This document shows, piece after piece, positions 10,403 to 21,261 of a stretch of DNA of 64,000 bases. The notes below the pieces were generated by a model, which ran no database searches, was not told where the DNA came from, and saw only the letters and a list, made by a program, of their open reading frames with translations. The position numbers were made by a program, and so were the translations under genes. The stretch is taken from the NCBI GenBank assembly GCA_033807775.1, contig CM066324.1, positions 134,655,501 to 134,719,500 of the forward strand, in the 5' to 3' direction. Position 1 is the first letter of the stretch; each line of letters opens with the position of its first letter. The DNA is from Saussurea involucrata (taxonomy: Eukaryota; Streptophyta; Magnoliopsida; Asterales; Asteraceae).

Positions 10403-13028
10403 ATGAGTTCATCTGTTGCAAAAGCTAAGTTATTTTTCTGTTTCGATGGTGAATGGGTGCAAGACAACAATGAGTGGAATTTTGCTTATAAATCTAAGCA
10501 TGGTGTAAAATTGCCAGTAAACTTTACTCATCAGAAGTTTGTTGCATACGCCATGCAAAAATGTGGAATCGACCCTTCTGCTGTTTGCAAGTTAGTGTTT
10601 AAAAATGGTGATGGGTCAATTGTGGAGTTATCCAACGATGGGGATATCTCTGGTTTTCTGCACTTTGCAGCCGAATCAGAAAGACCGCCATTACTTTTTG
10701 TGTATGCCGATTCATCGGTGTGCGACGAAGGTGATGACGACGGTGACGACGAAGGTGATGACGACGCTGAAGACGAAGACCTACAAATGGAGCAGCCGGA
10801 TTCTCAATTTCAGCCTGACGACTGTATTCCTGATTATGTTCCGGAGACGCAACAACAACAACCACAAGAAGGACGCTGTGCTGGAGTTGCTGATGACGAA
10901 ACCTATGTTTTCAAAACGGGTAATGCTTATATAGACACATCAGATACCGATAGTGATGATCACGAAGAATATACCCCTAGTAATAAATCATTTAGTCAGT
11001 TAAATGACTATTTTGATATGCCCCCTATTCTTCCAGACCAGAATACCCATACACAAACCTACAAACCTACACCTTATAATCGCAGTTTAAGGTTAAAAGT
11101 AGGTCAGATATTTGATTCAAAGGATCACTTGGCAAGTCAGGTCGGACTTAAGTTCATGGAAGAGGGTTTCGAAAGTCACACGCCGAGATCCGACAAAGGC
11201 AAATATGTAGTTGAATGTACGAGAGAAAACTGTAAGTGGAGGATGTACGCGATTCCCGCAGGAGAGAAAGGAGGGGCGTTACTTATTAGAAAGTTGCACG
11301 ACGTACACACTTGTACGAGGACGCAACTGAATCCCAAACACAAACAAGCCACCAAAAGGACATTGGGTGCGATACTGAAAGGCAAATTTCTTGATGCTAG
11401 CAGGTCATTGCGTCCAAAGGACATCGTGAGCGATGTACACCAGCAGTACGGCGTCACGATTGGTTACCACCAAGTTTGGCGTGCGTGATGCAGGGCAATG
11501 CTATTGGTGAGAGGCATGTTTGAGGAGTCGTATGAACGACTCCCAGCATATTTATATAATTTGCAGCTGCAGAATCCAGGTACTGTCACCCAGCTAAGGA
11601 CCGATTCACATGGACGGTTTGAGATGTGCTTCGCTGCCCTTGGACCCGCGGTACGTATTTTAACACGTCATATGTTTACACATTATAAACTATAACATTT
11701 ACAAAGGGAAACCACCTACGTTTTTTCAGATCCGCACATTTCTGGAAAATCTGCGTCGTGTCCTGGTAATAGACGATGCCCATTTAAAGGGTCGTTACTT
11801 GGGTATGATGTTCCTGGCGGTTGCCATGGACGGGGATAACTCCATCGTTCCAGTAGCTTTCGGAGTAGGCAAGTCCGAAACCGGGGACGAGTGGACTTGG
11901 TTTCTGTCCATGTTGAGACAAGCTATCGGAGACCCAGAAGGGTTGGTGTTTATGTCCGACAGGGCTCCTTCCATAAGCGCCGCAATCTCTGCCATGTACC
12001 CAAACGCCCCTCACGCCTATTGTTGTCACCATTTGGAGATGAACGCCAAAACCCAGGACAAACGTATTACCACCTACAAGGATGTCTACTGGGCGGCATG
12101 CAGAGCATATAGGGATCGAGAGTTTAACCGGTACATGAATATTCTACGAGTTAGTGCAGACAAAGCAGCCAAAGTCATGGACGATGTTGGACCGGAGAGG
12201 TGGTCTGCGGCCCATTTTCCTGCACAACGGTATGACATTCTGACCTCCAATAGTGCAGAGTCGGTGAATGCACTCTCCCGTTTTGCGCGTAGATGTCCGA
12301 TTGTTAATCTTATGGACTACTTTCGGACCTTTCAACAAGAGTGGTACCAATTTCGACGCCGAAAAGGAGCTGAGCTGCAAAATAGTCTCACACCAGCGGC
12401 GGAGGAGATAGTCTTCTTCAGGGCGCGTCACGCGTCGACATGGAATGTAAGCGCAATCGGGTATGGGAGGTACGAGGTTCGGGATAACCATCTTCACGCG
12501 ACTGTCCATATGACCGACCATGTTTGTTCGTGTTTCCAATGGAAAAAATCTGGGTTACCGTGCGGCCATGCCATCGCTGCCGCAAGACATATGGCTCGTA
12601 GAGATTGCAGCGACTTGGCTGTAACTTTCTTCACGTTCGAAACTTACCGGAGAACATACGCAGAGGTAATAAATCCAGTTGGACCCCCTGAAACATGGGT
12701 GTATCCACCCGACCCCCTTCCGCCATGCTATCCACCGTTAAACGATAAGAACAGAGTCGGGAGACTGAGAAAGAACAACCGACGTCCATCACGTGGTGAA
12801 GGTTCAATACAACGAAAATGTACTCGGTGCCAAGCAGTAGGACATACTCGTGGAGAGTGTTCGAATCCCGCCCCTTCAACCATGCCGAGTAGACGTTCAG
12901 TCAGCCAAGTAAGTAACACGCAGGGCCCATCATATGATACCGTGTCGAGTAGACGTTCAGTCAGCCAAGTAAGTAACACGCATGACCCATCATATGATAC
13001 TGTTGATCTGAACGTTGATTTCCCTTGA
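10403..13028 (+). pseudogene. MULE transposase (MURA-like), one premature stop
   Basis: Two exons, 10403-11650 and 11730-13028, joined in phase 0 across a 79-nt GT-AG intron; about 848 residues. Order: PB1-like domain (about 1-105), acidic stretch (about 107-135), MuDR-type zinc-binding DNA-binding domain (about 228-308), MULE catalytic core with VLVIDDAHLKG and FMSDRAPS carrying the first two acidic residues, SWIM zinc finger CSCFQWKKSGLPCGHAIAA, CCHC knuckle KCTRCQAVGHTRGEC, and two 20-residue C-terminal repeats. The enzyme would bind the TIRs and cut and reinsert the element. Codon 362 (11486-11488) is TGA where the sister copy has CGA, a single CpG-type C-to-T change; the frame continues intact after it. 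So it is a very recent pseudogene or depends on readthrough. Confidence 0.92.
12884..13003 (+). repeat. 60-bp tandem duplication in transposase C-terminus
   Basis: Two copies of a 60-bp unit encode the repeated peptide SRRSVSQVSNT...PSYDTV. It keeps the reading frame and lies after the CCHC knuckle. Confidence 0.85.
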
Positions 13029-13129
13029 TTGGGACGATAAATATTGTATGTTTAGTGCGCTTGTTTATATATAACATGATTTTATCTACTTTATCAGCAT
13101 GTTGTAATTTATCAAACATAATTTATGTA

Positions 13130-13510
13130 CGTTGATATATATTAAAATATATAAATCAAAAAATATTAGAATATATAAATCATAATGGTAGTAGTCTAAA
13201 TGAAGAGAATAGTAATGGTTATATAGAGACGATTATAATGATATATATTAAAATATATAAATCAAAAAATATTCAATATTGGGCTCATTTCGAACGTACC
13301 GAAGAGACGATTATAATAGTGTAACTTGTTAAAATTAAAACGTATTTTTTAACGTATTTTAGTTAATAAACGATTACATGTGTTAAATGTAAAATTAAAA
13401 TTATGAAAGTAAAAGCTATAAAGTAAATTAAGTAAATAAGTATAGGGGTTGAAAGTGTAAATTGCAAATCAAAACAATTAAAATCATTCAATAGCGGGAG
13501 AAGATTTTTC
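13130..13510. other. AT-rich spacer within the MuDR-like element with Helitron-like similarity
   Basis: Between transposase and PB1-like gene. About 13245-13370 resembles 40755-40885 inside the Helitron at 40223-41164: both hold AATATTCAATATT followed by a CATTTCGAA block. A related piece of DNA has been exchanged between the two element classes, or a third repeat inserted in both. Confidence 0.45.
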
Positions 13511-13536
13511 AAAAGTTATCCCTGTCCACATTTGCC

Positions 13537-13544
13537 TATAAATA
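13537..13544 (+). promoter_or_regulatory. TATA box of the PB1-like gene
   Basis: TATAAATA about 65 nt upstream of the proposed start codon, inside the transposon and not in its TIR, suggesting this gene has a separate promoter. Confidence 0.5.
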
Positions 13545-13608
13545 ACCCACGCTAGATTAGTCATAAAACACATATACGAGAACATATTATTCGTTAACGT
13601 ATTCTTAC

Positions 13609-14186
13609 ATGGCATCCCCAAACCTTCATGTTTGGTGTTTTAGGCGTTTATCTGAATCAGTTTCAGACATTGGCAAAGAGTTATATGGTTAGTGTGCATG
13701 TTTCATTGAGTTTTGCTTGTTACTACCGTTGTTCTACGAACTAACTATATTAATTAATGTTCATCAACAGATGCATATCCACAGTTGTTAACCATGAAAG
13801 TCCACAATGGTGGGTACTTCACGGAACCACCCAAAAGACATTATTTCCGTGGTCTAGAAATTTATGTTGACATGTTAGATGTGGAGGATCTTTCTATGCA
13901 ACTGCTTGAACAGATCATGAAAGAGCTGGACTATGAAGAACCAAAATATAATAGGTTGTATTTTAAGAGGCCGAATGCAGACTTCTTGACTGGACTGGTA
14001 GAATTGAGTACCGACGAAGATGTAGCCAACATACGCCAGTATGTTGACGACCATACTGTCATTGAAGTGTACATCGAGAAAGTTGAGCTTAACACTTTGA
14101 GACTCGTCTCGCTAGAGCTAGTAAGAAGTCGATCCGGATTGTCAAAAACCAAACCATCGTCTAGCCGTAGCCTCAAATTTGGATAA
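13609..14186 (+). CDS. PB1-like domain protein carried inside the MuDR-like element
   Basis: Two exons, 13609-13687 and 13771-14186, with an 83-nt intron (donor GTTAGT, acceptor CAACAG) give an open 164-residue protein starting MASPNLHVWCFRR. A TATAAATA box at 13537-13544 lies about 65 nt before the ATG. From LTMKVHNGGYF to TVIEVYIEKVE the protein has the pattern of the plant PB1-like domain (the GG-F motif, then acidic and hydrophobic strands, ending in a VIEVYIE strand). Such domains are common at the N-terminus of MULE-derived plant proteins; this one stands alone and ends in a Ser/Lys-rich tail. It lies between the transposase and the convergent coiled-coil gene and has no catalytic motif. 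A role as accessory protein or partner of the transposase's own PB1-like domain is inference. The first exon rests on splice signals only. Confidence 0.7.
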
Positions 14187-14451
14187 TTTTGTACTGTATT
14201 GATTAGTATGTGTTTGTTATGAAATAATGTTGTATAAAATCTATGAGTTGTATTTTTAATATGAACCACTTTTTAGACAAATTTCAGACTACTTAAACAC
14301 TACTTTTCAGACAAATTAAAGACATTTATTCATGACAAATTAAACAACAACAAACAAACAGGAAAGGAACGAAACAACAATGTCGAACTGGAAAAGTACA
14401 AAACAAAAACACATAAACAACAAAGTATTAAAGCAACACCCGTACCACCAC

Positions 14452-14775
14452 CTACTGAAAATTTGCTTTAGTTTGATCAATCCAACTTTGCTTGTCGCTT
14501 ATCTTCGCTTGAAGAATTGCGAAGTCTTGCGTACAGTGGTGAATTTCTTTTTTTTCTCGACGAATACGAGCCTCCCTATCTTTTATATCCCCTTTCATCC
14601 TTTTGATCTCTTTTTCTTCTACTTCGATCCTTTTCAAGTGGACATTCTTCCTGGCGATAATCTGTTTCCACTCTTCTGTCAGTTGGTTTATCTCCTTTTC
14701 CTTTGCTGCTACCGCCTTCTGTAGTTTAGGTGGCATTCCTTCAGGTGTAGACGATGGGTTAGATGACGATGCCAT
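14452..14775 (-). CDS. Coiled-coil protein of the MuDR-like element
   Basis: The minus-strand frame encodes 107 residues from MASSSNPSSTPEGMPP. The frame extends 12 codons upstream into the TIR, but the ATG at 14775 has a better context (AACAAATGG) and a Ser/Pro-rich start. Residues about 15-90 are almost entirely charged heptad-type sequence (KEKEINQLTEEW, VEEKEIKRMKGDIKDRE), a predicted long coiled coil that probably dimerises. No catalytic or zinc motif is visible. It is convergent with the transposase and PB1-like genes and begins six bases inside the right TIR. That position matches mudrB in maize MuDR, although I see no sequence resemblance to MURB. It could be a captured host fragment instead. 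Confidence 0.6.
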   Translation of the reverse strand: MASSSNPSSTPEGMPPKLQKAVAAKEKEINQLTEEWKQIIARKNVHLKRIEVEEKEIKRMKGDIKDREARIRREKKEIHHCTQDFAILQAKISDKQSWIDQTKANFQ

Positions 14776-14780
14776 TTGTT

Positions 14781-14813
14781 TACTGAAGAAAGAAAGCAAG
14801 AAAAAAAGCAAGT

Positions 14814-14844
<31 letters not shown>

Positions 14845-15275
14845 GGATTGGTGTGAATTGTGAATTGCATTTTACTGATATTTATGGATGAAATCTCAAA
14901 CATGCCAGTGAATTTCAACCCCAAATTGGTCTTCAAAGTACAATAATTGTGGAAAAAACAGAAAAAAACAGTAAAAGCATGCAAGGATTCGTGCAAAAAA
15001 GGACCAAAAAATAAATTTTTTTTGCCCAAAAAAGGACCCAAAACGTAATTTTTTGCCCATCGCGGGCATCCACCGCGGACTAGGACCAAAAGTGTCACCG
15101 CGGGCATAGTTGGGGGGCTCTGCGGAACACTTTGGCTCACAGGGGGTGCCACGTATGCCCTATCCCGCGATCGCGGGGTCCACCGCGGAAGTTTTGGGTA
15201 TTTTGGTAAAATCAGCGAGAATTTGGGTATTTTGGTAAGTCAAAGTCAAACTTTAAGTATTTTAATTAATTTCCC
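14781..15275 (-). repeat. Right terminal inverted repeat of MuDR-like element
   Basis: Mirror of 9862-10375, with the same CGCGATCGCG palindrome near 15165-15178 and an expanded GAAA run near 14815-14843. The coiled-coil gene's start codon is only six bases beyond its inner edge, so its promoter must lie in this repeat. Confidence 0.85.
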
Positions 15276-15284
15276 AAATTAATA

Positions 15285-15719
15285 ACATTTAAATATATTA
15301 CTAAAATTATTAAAATGACAAAACTACCCGTTCTTTCATTATAAAAGATATATATTTTTAAGGGTATATAAGTAAAAATGACGCAATTTCTTTCCTTTCT
15401 CTCATGTTCAAGAAACACGAAAATATATATTTTTTTCTTTCTTTTCCTTCATTTTTCTTTACTTTCGATAAACACAAATGAAAAAATTACTTTATTTTCC
15501 TTTTTTTCCCTACCTTTCTTTTCCGTCAGTTTTTTTTCTCTCTGGATTAGAGAATGCATCGTTAAGCAATAGAAATTCAATTTCATTTTTATTTTTTCCC
15601 GGGTTTAAAGAATTTTGTTTTCGTGGGAAATATTCAAAATAATAATTTTTAAGCATCAACTTTTAAAAATTTCTCAAATAAAAAACATGTATATAATTTC
15701 TCCCGTTTTCTCTCTTTTA
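15285..15719. other. Intergenic DNA, no gene
   Basis: Pyrimidine-rich low-complexity sequence (CTTTC runs) and AT-rich stretches. The 64- and 70-codon frames here are of low complexity and not supported. Confidence 0.5.
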
Positions 15720-16069
15720 AGGTGCATTTGGTACGCTGACAGGATAGAACATGACAGAAAAGAACAGAACAATTGTTCAGCGTTTGGTAGACAAAACTGG
15801 ACAGAACAGAACAATAACGTCATATAAAATACAATAAATAAAATATAAAGAATAAATAAAATATAAAATAGAACGTGTATTTAATGTTTTACAAGAGAAT
15901 TAGATTTTATTTTGAGATTTTATTGGTAAAACATAAGCCTATTCCAGCTTGTTCTATGGGATAAGGATGAAACATGTCTGTTCCATTTTGTTTCTATTTG
16001 TTCCACATAAAAGTCCTGTCAAAAAAGGGGGCCAATAATCTTTCTTCTGTCCGGTTAACAAACGCACCC
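15720..16069. mobile_element. Tourist-like MITE, ends AGGTGCATTTGGTACGC / AACAAACGCACCC
   Basis: 350 bp with inverted ends and TTA on both sides (15717-15719, 16070-16072), as in PIF/Harbinger MITEs. A second copy starts at 63390. Confidence 0.75.
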
Positions 16070-16072
16070 TTA

Positions 16073-17750
16073 AAGTAATATGTTCTTAATTGAGATACTT
16101 TCTTTATTTATTCAGATATTTTTTCTATTTAAAAAATCTATTATCAATTAAAATATAATAAAAATTATTAATATCTATAAATAACTCAACGTTTACTTTT
16201 GCGACGTCTCAGGGGTCTTAAAAACTAATTAAGAAGACATAACAGACTCTACTTTAACAAATTGGCTGGTTATTATATTTTGCGGTATTTAAAAATAAAT
16301 AAATAAATAAAAACGTGGAAGACATTTTTTGGGTGAAGAAAAGGGATGCACGAGAGGGTGACACGTGGATAACAAAAAAAGTGGTTTTGTTGATATTAAG
16401 AAAACATTGACCACGTTGCATAAGGACACCGACAGTTGTGCCGATGAAAACCGATTACTTTTATTTTTATCTTAAAAAAATAGTTGATTACTTATTTGCA
16501 AGGTTTTAAATGAAGTGAGACGTGGCGTGACAGTAAGGTTAAGCCTCAAGTTTTAGGAGCCATGACGAGACCATTACTCGACGAGTTAATAATAACAAAC
16601 AGCTTAAATTATGTTATATATAAAAAAACTAGCAAATAAGACGTTAAAACGTAAAGAAAAATCAAATATCGTGTTACAAAAAACCGCACATTAGTCATGG
16701 CGTGCCACATGCATAACGTGGCGCGAGACACAAGCTTTGAGCCACGACACATCATGATGGTTGTCGCAACGAGCCTTTTAGAACGGTGCTTCTTGGTTGA
16801 AAATATCTTGAATAAATATGTTATAAATTTTGTAAAGAGAATAATAGAAATAAAAAACATTTAAAAAAATTACAGCGAATTCTAATAAATACTTTATTTA
16901 ATTAATTCTAATATTAACTAGTTATTAAAATATTATATATATTTAATAGAATTTTTTTTTTCAACATTTATTTTCAATATCTTATTAAATTAAAAAAATA
17001 AAATTATTATTTTTCCCTCATAGTTTCTAGATATTGTTCTGAATTTAGATATTTTCATATTATTAACCATTCTTTTTTATATTTTACCATATAATAAAAT
17101 GTATTTTTTAAGCACAAAACTCTCATAAAGCATCAAAATAACATAACTAAAAAACCAGTTAGCTTATCAACTAGTTTACCAAATATAGCCTAAACCTTCG
17201 TATTTAAGGATGATACACACCCTCTATTATTTCTGCCATTATTAAACTTCACATATTATACATTTATACTTATAACAAATGAACTTAATTCTTTAATATA
17301 TTTAACTAATATATACGAACCGGTTCAAATAATAAAAATCATGAAAAAATGTAAAAGAAAATTAACAGGAGATTCATACGTGAATAATTGAAAATTTTAA
17401 TTTGTAGATGCATACATGAATTAATATAAATAATCTATAACGTTGTTTTATATATGTATCAATCAATTTTTTTTTTGATTTTTTTAATAATTAATATATG
17501 AATCTTTTATGTTTACTTATCATAATATTTAATCTTTCTTACTGATAATTTCATATCTTAATCAAGAGTTAATGTAAATTAAAAAGATTCAAAAACTGAT
17601 GGATACACAGCCGATCCCTTATTGTGCATTTTTTAAATTATCATATTTTTTAAAGATTAGAATCAAATAATTAGTTTGATAATACATTTACCTAAAAATT
17701 TGAGTTATCTGAATATTGTCCAAATCTAATTATTTAATTCTCATAAAATA
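16073..17750. other. Intergenic AT-rich DNA, no gene
   Basis: About 16500-16800 contains GGCGTG/GCCACG motifs like those in the elements at 30637-30928 and 36293-36884 and is probably a degraded relative. Nothing else recognised. Confidence 0.45.
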
Positions 17751-18125
17751 GGGGGCGTTTGGTTCATATTAAAAAAATTAAAATGAAAATGGAATGCAGA
17801 AAAATAGGAATATAAATGAACATTTCATAGATGTTGTTTGGTTAAACCAATATAATTAATAAATAAATGTTTTTATAATATTGTTAATACAAATATATGA
17901 CGTCCAACATGAAAATAAAAAATATTTTTCATTCAAAATCGAGAAATGAAGGGACGCGTGAGAAAAAATGATTGGACGAGTATAAGATTTTTATTCCCCC
18001 AAATTTGGTCAAGAATAAAAATTAATGGATTTGAGGTATGAGTCAATTATATTATATCAAACCAAACAACAACTTTCGTTATCATTCTCAATCCTTACCC
18101 CCTAAATACCCCAACCAAACACCCC
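17751..18125. mobile_element. MITE, ends GGGGGCGTTTGGTT / AACCAAACACCCC
   Basis: About 375 bp bounded by matching inverted ends. The flanking trinucleotides are ATA and TTA, so the target duplication is degenerate or the exact edge is uncertain. Confidence 0.6.
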
Positions 18126-18179
18126 TTAGTTTAATAAAAAAAACTCTCATTAAAACAAAAATATTAAAGTCAATGTTTA

Positions 18180-18555
18180 GAGAGTGTTTGGGCTTACTTA
18201 TTTATATGGTTTATTAACTTATTTTGTTTCGTCATCACAAGTAATTTTTAGTGTTTGAGTGGGGAAAAAAACTACTTATACCGTTTTTCACCTTTTGATA
18301 AGCAACTTTTAATAAGTTATTTCATTCCAACTTATCAACTTATTTGAAAAAACTTTTGAGTTTTTAGGTTAGTTTACATGTATAAGCAATCCTCACCCCC
18401 TAAATAACAACTTATTAGATTACTACATTTTGGTACCAACATAAGCTAATCCAAACACTTTTCATAAAACTCCAGTTTAACACCACATAAGTTACTAAGC
18501 ACTTTTACATAAAAGCATAAGTTATTTTAAATAAGCAATCCCAAACACCCACGGG
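18180..18555. mobile_element. Tourist-like MITE, ends GAGAGTGTTTGGG / CCCAAACACCC
   Basis: About 376 bp with imperfect inverted ends, flanked by TTA on both sides. Similar in end sequence to the element at 35450-35659. Confidence 0.6.
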
Positions 18556-18614
18556 TTAAATGAGGAAATAAAAAAAACTAGCAAAAACGTTTATGCTACA
18601 AATATGGTTGTTAA

Positions 18615-18995
18615 GAACATCGCCAACAGATTCTTCAAAATTTCTCTAAAATAAAGATCTATAAGTCAAACTTTTCAAAAAAATTACATCCATCTCCAAC
18701 ATCTTCTCCATTTTAGAGATAAATCATTGATTATATTATTAAAATATTCTCTATATTTAGAAAAATATTATTTCTCTCACCTAAACAATTTATTTCAAAT
18801 TTTCTCATTGATGGGATATAATATAAAATCATTTATTTATCTTGGTAATCATTTTTTGGGATATCTCCAAATTTGGAGAAAATTACAGATCTCTCCTACT
18901 TTCTCCATTTTAGATAAAGTTTTGGAAAAGTTGTTGTCATAAAAATGTCCAAAATCTCCGTTTTCTGTATTTTGGATAAGCCGTTTGAGATGCTA
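18615..18995. mobile_element. Tourist-like MITE of the GAGCATCTCCAACAG family
   Basis: 381 bp, flanked by TAA. Ends GAACATCGCCAACAG and its inverted partner, with internal CTCTAAAATA/GAGAAA blocks shared with 58740-59115, 53372-53751 and 39855-41300. Confidence 0.65.
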
Positions 18996-18999
18996 TAAT

Positions 19000-19740
19000 G
19001 ATAGAGAGCATCTAATGAATTACACGGGTTTGAACTTGTTTATTTCAAGTTATCGAATATAAAATAAAATTGTCTACCTTAGTAAGCCGAAATTCATAGC
19101 ACCAACATTATACTTGGTTCGGTTGTACGCCATGATCTTTTTAGTATTATTGGGTTCAAGTCAATAAACGAGTTAATCAAACTCAAGTCATACACGAATT
19201 TATAAAACATAAACTTTAAATATAATGCGTAAATCAAATTTCTTTGCTAATAAAAGCATCTCCAATTAAGTAACGTATAAGATCGTTATTTTTCAAGTTT
19301 TTTGACCAATTAACCATATTGACCTTTAATTTTATACATCTGATATGCGATCTAAAAGCGAATAAATATGAACATAAAACAAAATTATTTTTTCGAATTC
19401 TCGGCTTTAAATCGCAATGTTTATGTTTTATTTTTATAATTATATAATTATAAAAAATTAGTAATATTTATATTTATAAATATTTATTTACTTTTAAATA
19501 AAATCAAAAAGTAAAAGAAAAAAAACATTTTTAAACTATATAATACAAATAAAACAAAATATATAATACAAATAAATAAATAAAATAGAAAAAAGAAAAA
19601 ACAACAAAAAGACAAAAAAAACACAAAAAAACAAAAAAAACAAAATCATTGTTTTAATCATTTGGGTACAAATAGCAAATTTAAGGGTGCAAATAGCCTC
19701 ACCTTCTTGGAATACATTAATTTGTTATTTTGTCTTTGTA
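19000..19740. other. Intergenic DNA upstream of NAC gene, no gene
   Basis: Very AT-rich with A-runs (19500-19660). No coding frame, RNA gene or transposon end recognised. Confidence 0.5.
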
Positions 19741-19780
19741 ATGGTTTATGATTGCTAATCTACGTAGCATCATAAAACTC

Positions 19781-19788
19781 CCACGTGT
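19781..19788 (+). promoter_or_regulatory. G-box/ABRE core CCACGTGT
   Basis: Contains CACGTG with the flanks of an abscisic-acid-response element, 160 bp upstream of the TATA box. RD26-type NAC genes are known to respond to ABA and drought, so bZIP or bHLH control is plausible. Confidence 0.5.
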
Positions 19789-19940
19789 ACGATGAAGATC
19801 TCATCTATCAACATGACTCACTCCATTCATGCATTTGGCCCCTTGGCCCCCTTTTAGATAAGGTTGGCCGCTTGGATTACTTGTCAACATTTTAAACACA
19901 TAGGTACCCACCATAACTACTGTGCACTCCCTCTCCACAC

Positions 19941-19947
19941 TATAAAA
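19941..19947 (+). promoter_or_regulatory. TATA box of the first NAC gene
   Basis: TATAAAA 114 bp before the start codon, followed by a short pyrimidine- and A-rich leader with no upstream ATG. Confidence 0.65.
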
Positions 19948-20054
19948 CCCACCCACCCCTTTTTTCAAAAAAAATAAAATAATAATATTTTATTTCATAA
20001 ATATTTTCTCCTTCCACCCCCTATCTTCTCCTCAGTTGATCGGGAAAAAAAACA

Positions 20055-21261
20055 ATGGGGGTTCCGGTGACGGATCCGATGACTCAACTGAAATTACCTC
20101 CCGGATTCCGGTTTTACCCCACCGACGAGGAGCTTATGGTGCAGTACCTTTGCCGGAAAGTTGCCGGACATGATTTCGCTCTTCAGATCATCGGAGATGT
20201 TGATTTGTATAAATTCGATCCATGGGAGTTACCGAGTTAGTGTTTTTTCATTTTCCGATTGTGATTTCGTTTCTCATTATTGAGAAAAATTGATTGATTA
20301 ATTTTGAAATTTGATAGGTAAGGCGATGTTTGGGGAGAAAGAATGGTACTTTTTTAGCCCTAGGGATCGAAAGTACCCAAATGGGTCCCGACCCAATAGA
20401 GTTGCCGGGTCGGGTTACTGGAAGGCTACCGGAACCGATAAAGTGATCATATCGGAAGGACGGAAAGTTGGGATTAAGAAAGCTTTGGTTTTTTATATCG
20501 GAAAAGCTCCAAAAGGATCCAAGACTAATTGGATCATGCATGAATATCGGCTTTCGGAGCCTCCTAAAAAGAACAATAGCCCCCGGGTAAGTGAAGCTCC
20601 GAAAAAGACTAATCCCTAATCAAATTATGACCGTAAGACATTTGATAAAACCTGGACAGATCTGATATTCCACCACATCTCTCATGGTCTTACCCAGTAG
20701 GCCACAACCTTTGTTCTTTCGTTCTGAGATCGAAATTCAATTTTTTTTTTGCAGTTGGATGATTGGGTGCTTTGCCGGATTTACAAGAAGAATTCGGCCG
20801 CAGAGAAAACAATATCCGGTGGTCCAAGCACAGACCAGAGCCATAACTCCTCTTCATCGTCTTCTTCGCAGTTTGAGGACGTTCTCGATTCACTTCCGAC
20901 GATCGACGACAAGTTCCTGAACTTTCCGGCGAACAACACCATAAAGACGTTTCAAGAAGAAGATCAGAAGGCCGACGTTCAAAAATACGATTACGGGAAC
21001 TACGATTGGACGAACGTCACCGTATTCGGATCACAAGATCCAATCAACAACAATAATCCACCAAATGCAATCCCCATTGATCCAACATTCAACATGAACA
21101 TGAAATTTGATAAATCGCCGGAAGAGGAAGCCGGAGCCGGAATCAGAAGTCAAAGAATGGAGAACTCCGGCTACTTTTTTACACAGAGCTTAATGAACAC
21201 AACCGACCCATTTGCTATTCGGTACCCGACCCAACCGAGTAGCTCTGGGTATAGGTTGTGA
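20055..21261 (+). CDS. NAC072-like: NAC transcription factor, RD26/ANAC072-019-055 type
   Basis: Three exons, 20055-20235, 20318-20586 and 20755-21261, all with GT-AG introns, give 318 residues. The NAC domain spans about residues 12-165 with all five subdomains: LPPGFRFYPTDEEL, DVDLYKFDPWELPS, EWYFFSPRDRKYPNGSRPNR, SGYWKATGTDKVI with GIKKALVFY, and TNWIMHEYRL with DDWVLCRIYKK. It would act in the nucleus, binding CACG-core sites as a dimer. The C-terminal half is Ser-, Asn- and acid-rich, the usual activation region. The exon layout (two short NAC exons, one long C-terminal exon) is standard. The MGVPVTDP start, the YLCRKVAGHDF segment and GIKKALVFYIGKAPKG point to the ABA/jasmonate-responsive RD26 group. 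The start codon sits in AACAATGG. I see no disruption. Confidence 0.93.

Larger units (their letters stand above)
9862..15275 (+). mobile_element. MuDR-like (Mutator superfamily) DNA transposon, complete, 5.4 kb
   Basis: The ends are long inverted repeats beginning GGGAAATTAATTAAAATACC on the left (9862) and its reverse complement on the right (ending 15275). The 9-bp AAATTAATA occurs immediately outside both ends (9853-9861 and 15276-15284), the hallmark target duplication of Mutator. Inside are a MULE transposase gene (+), a PB1-like gene (+) and a coiled-coil gene (-). A related, broken copy lies at 48235-51306 and a short element with similar ends at 59270-59633. Transposition by this copy is doubtful because the transposase has an in-frame stop. 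Confidence 0.93.

Noticed and set aside
10599..10934. Shadow frames across the acidic region of the transposase
   Set aside because: Produced by GAC/GAT repeats in the true frame; out of frame with all conserved domains.
15060..15180. CpG island of a host gene
   Set aside because: The GC-rich sequence is the MuDR-like TIR, mirrored at 9950-10080.
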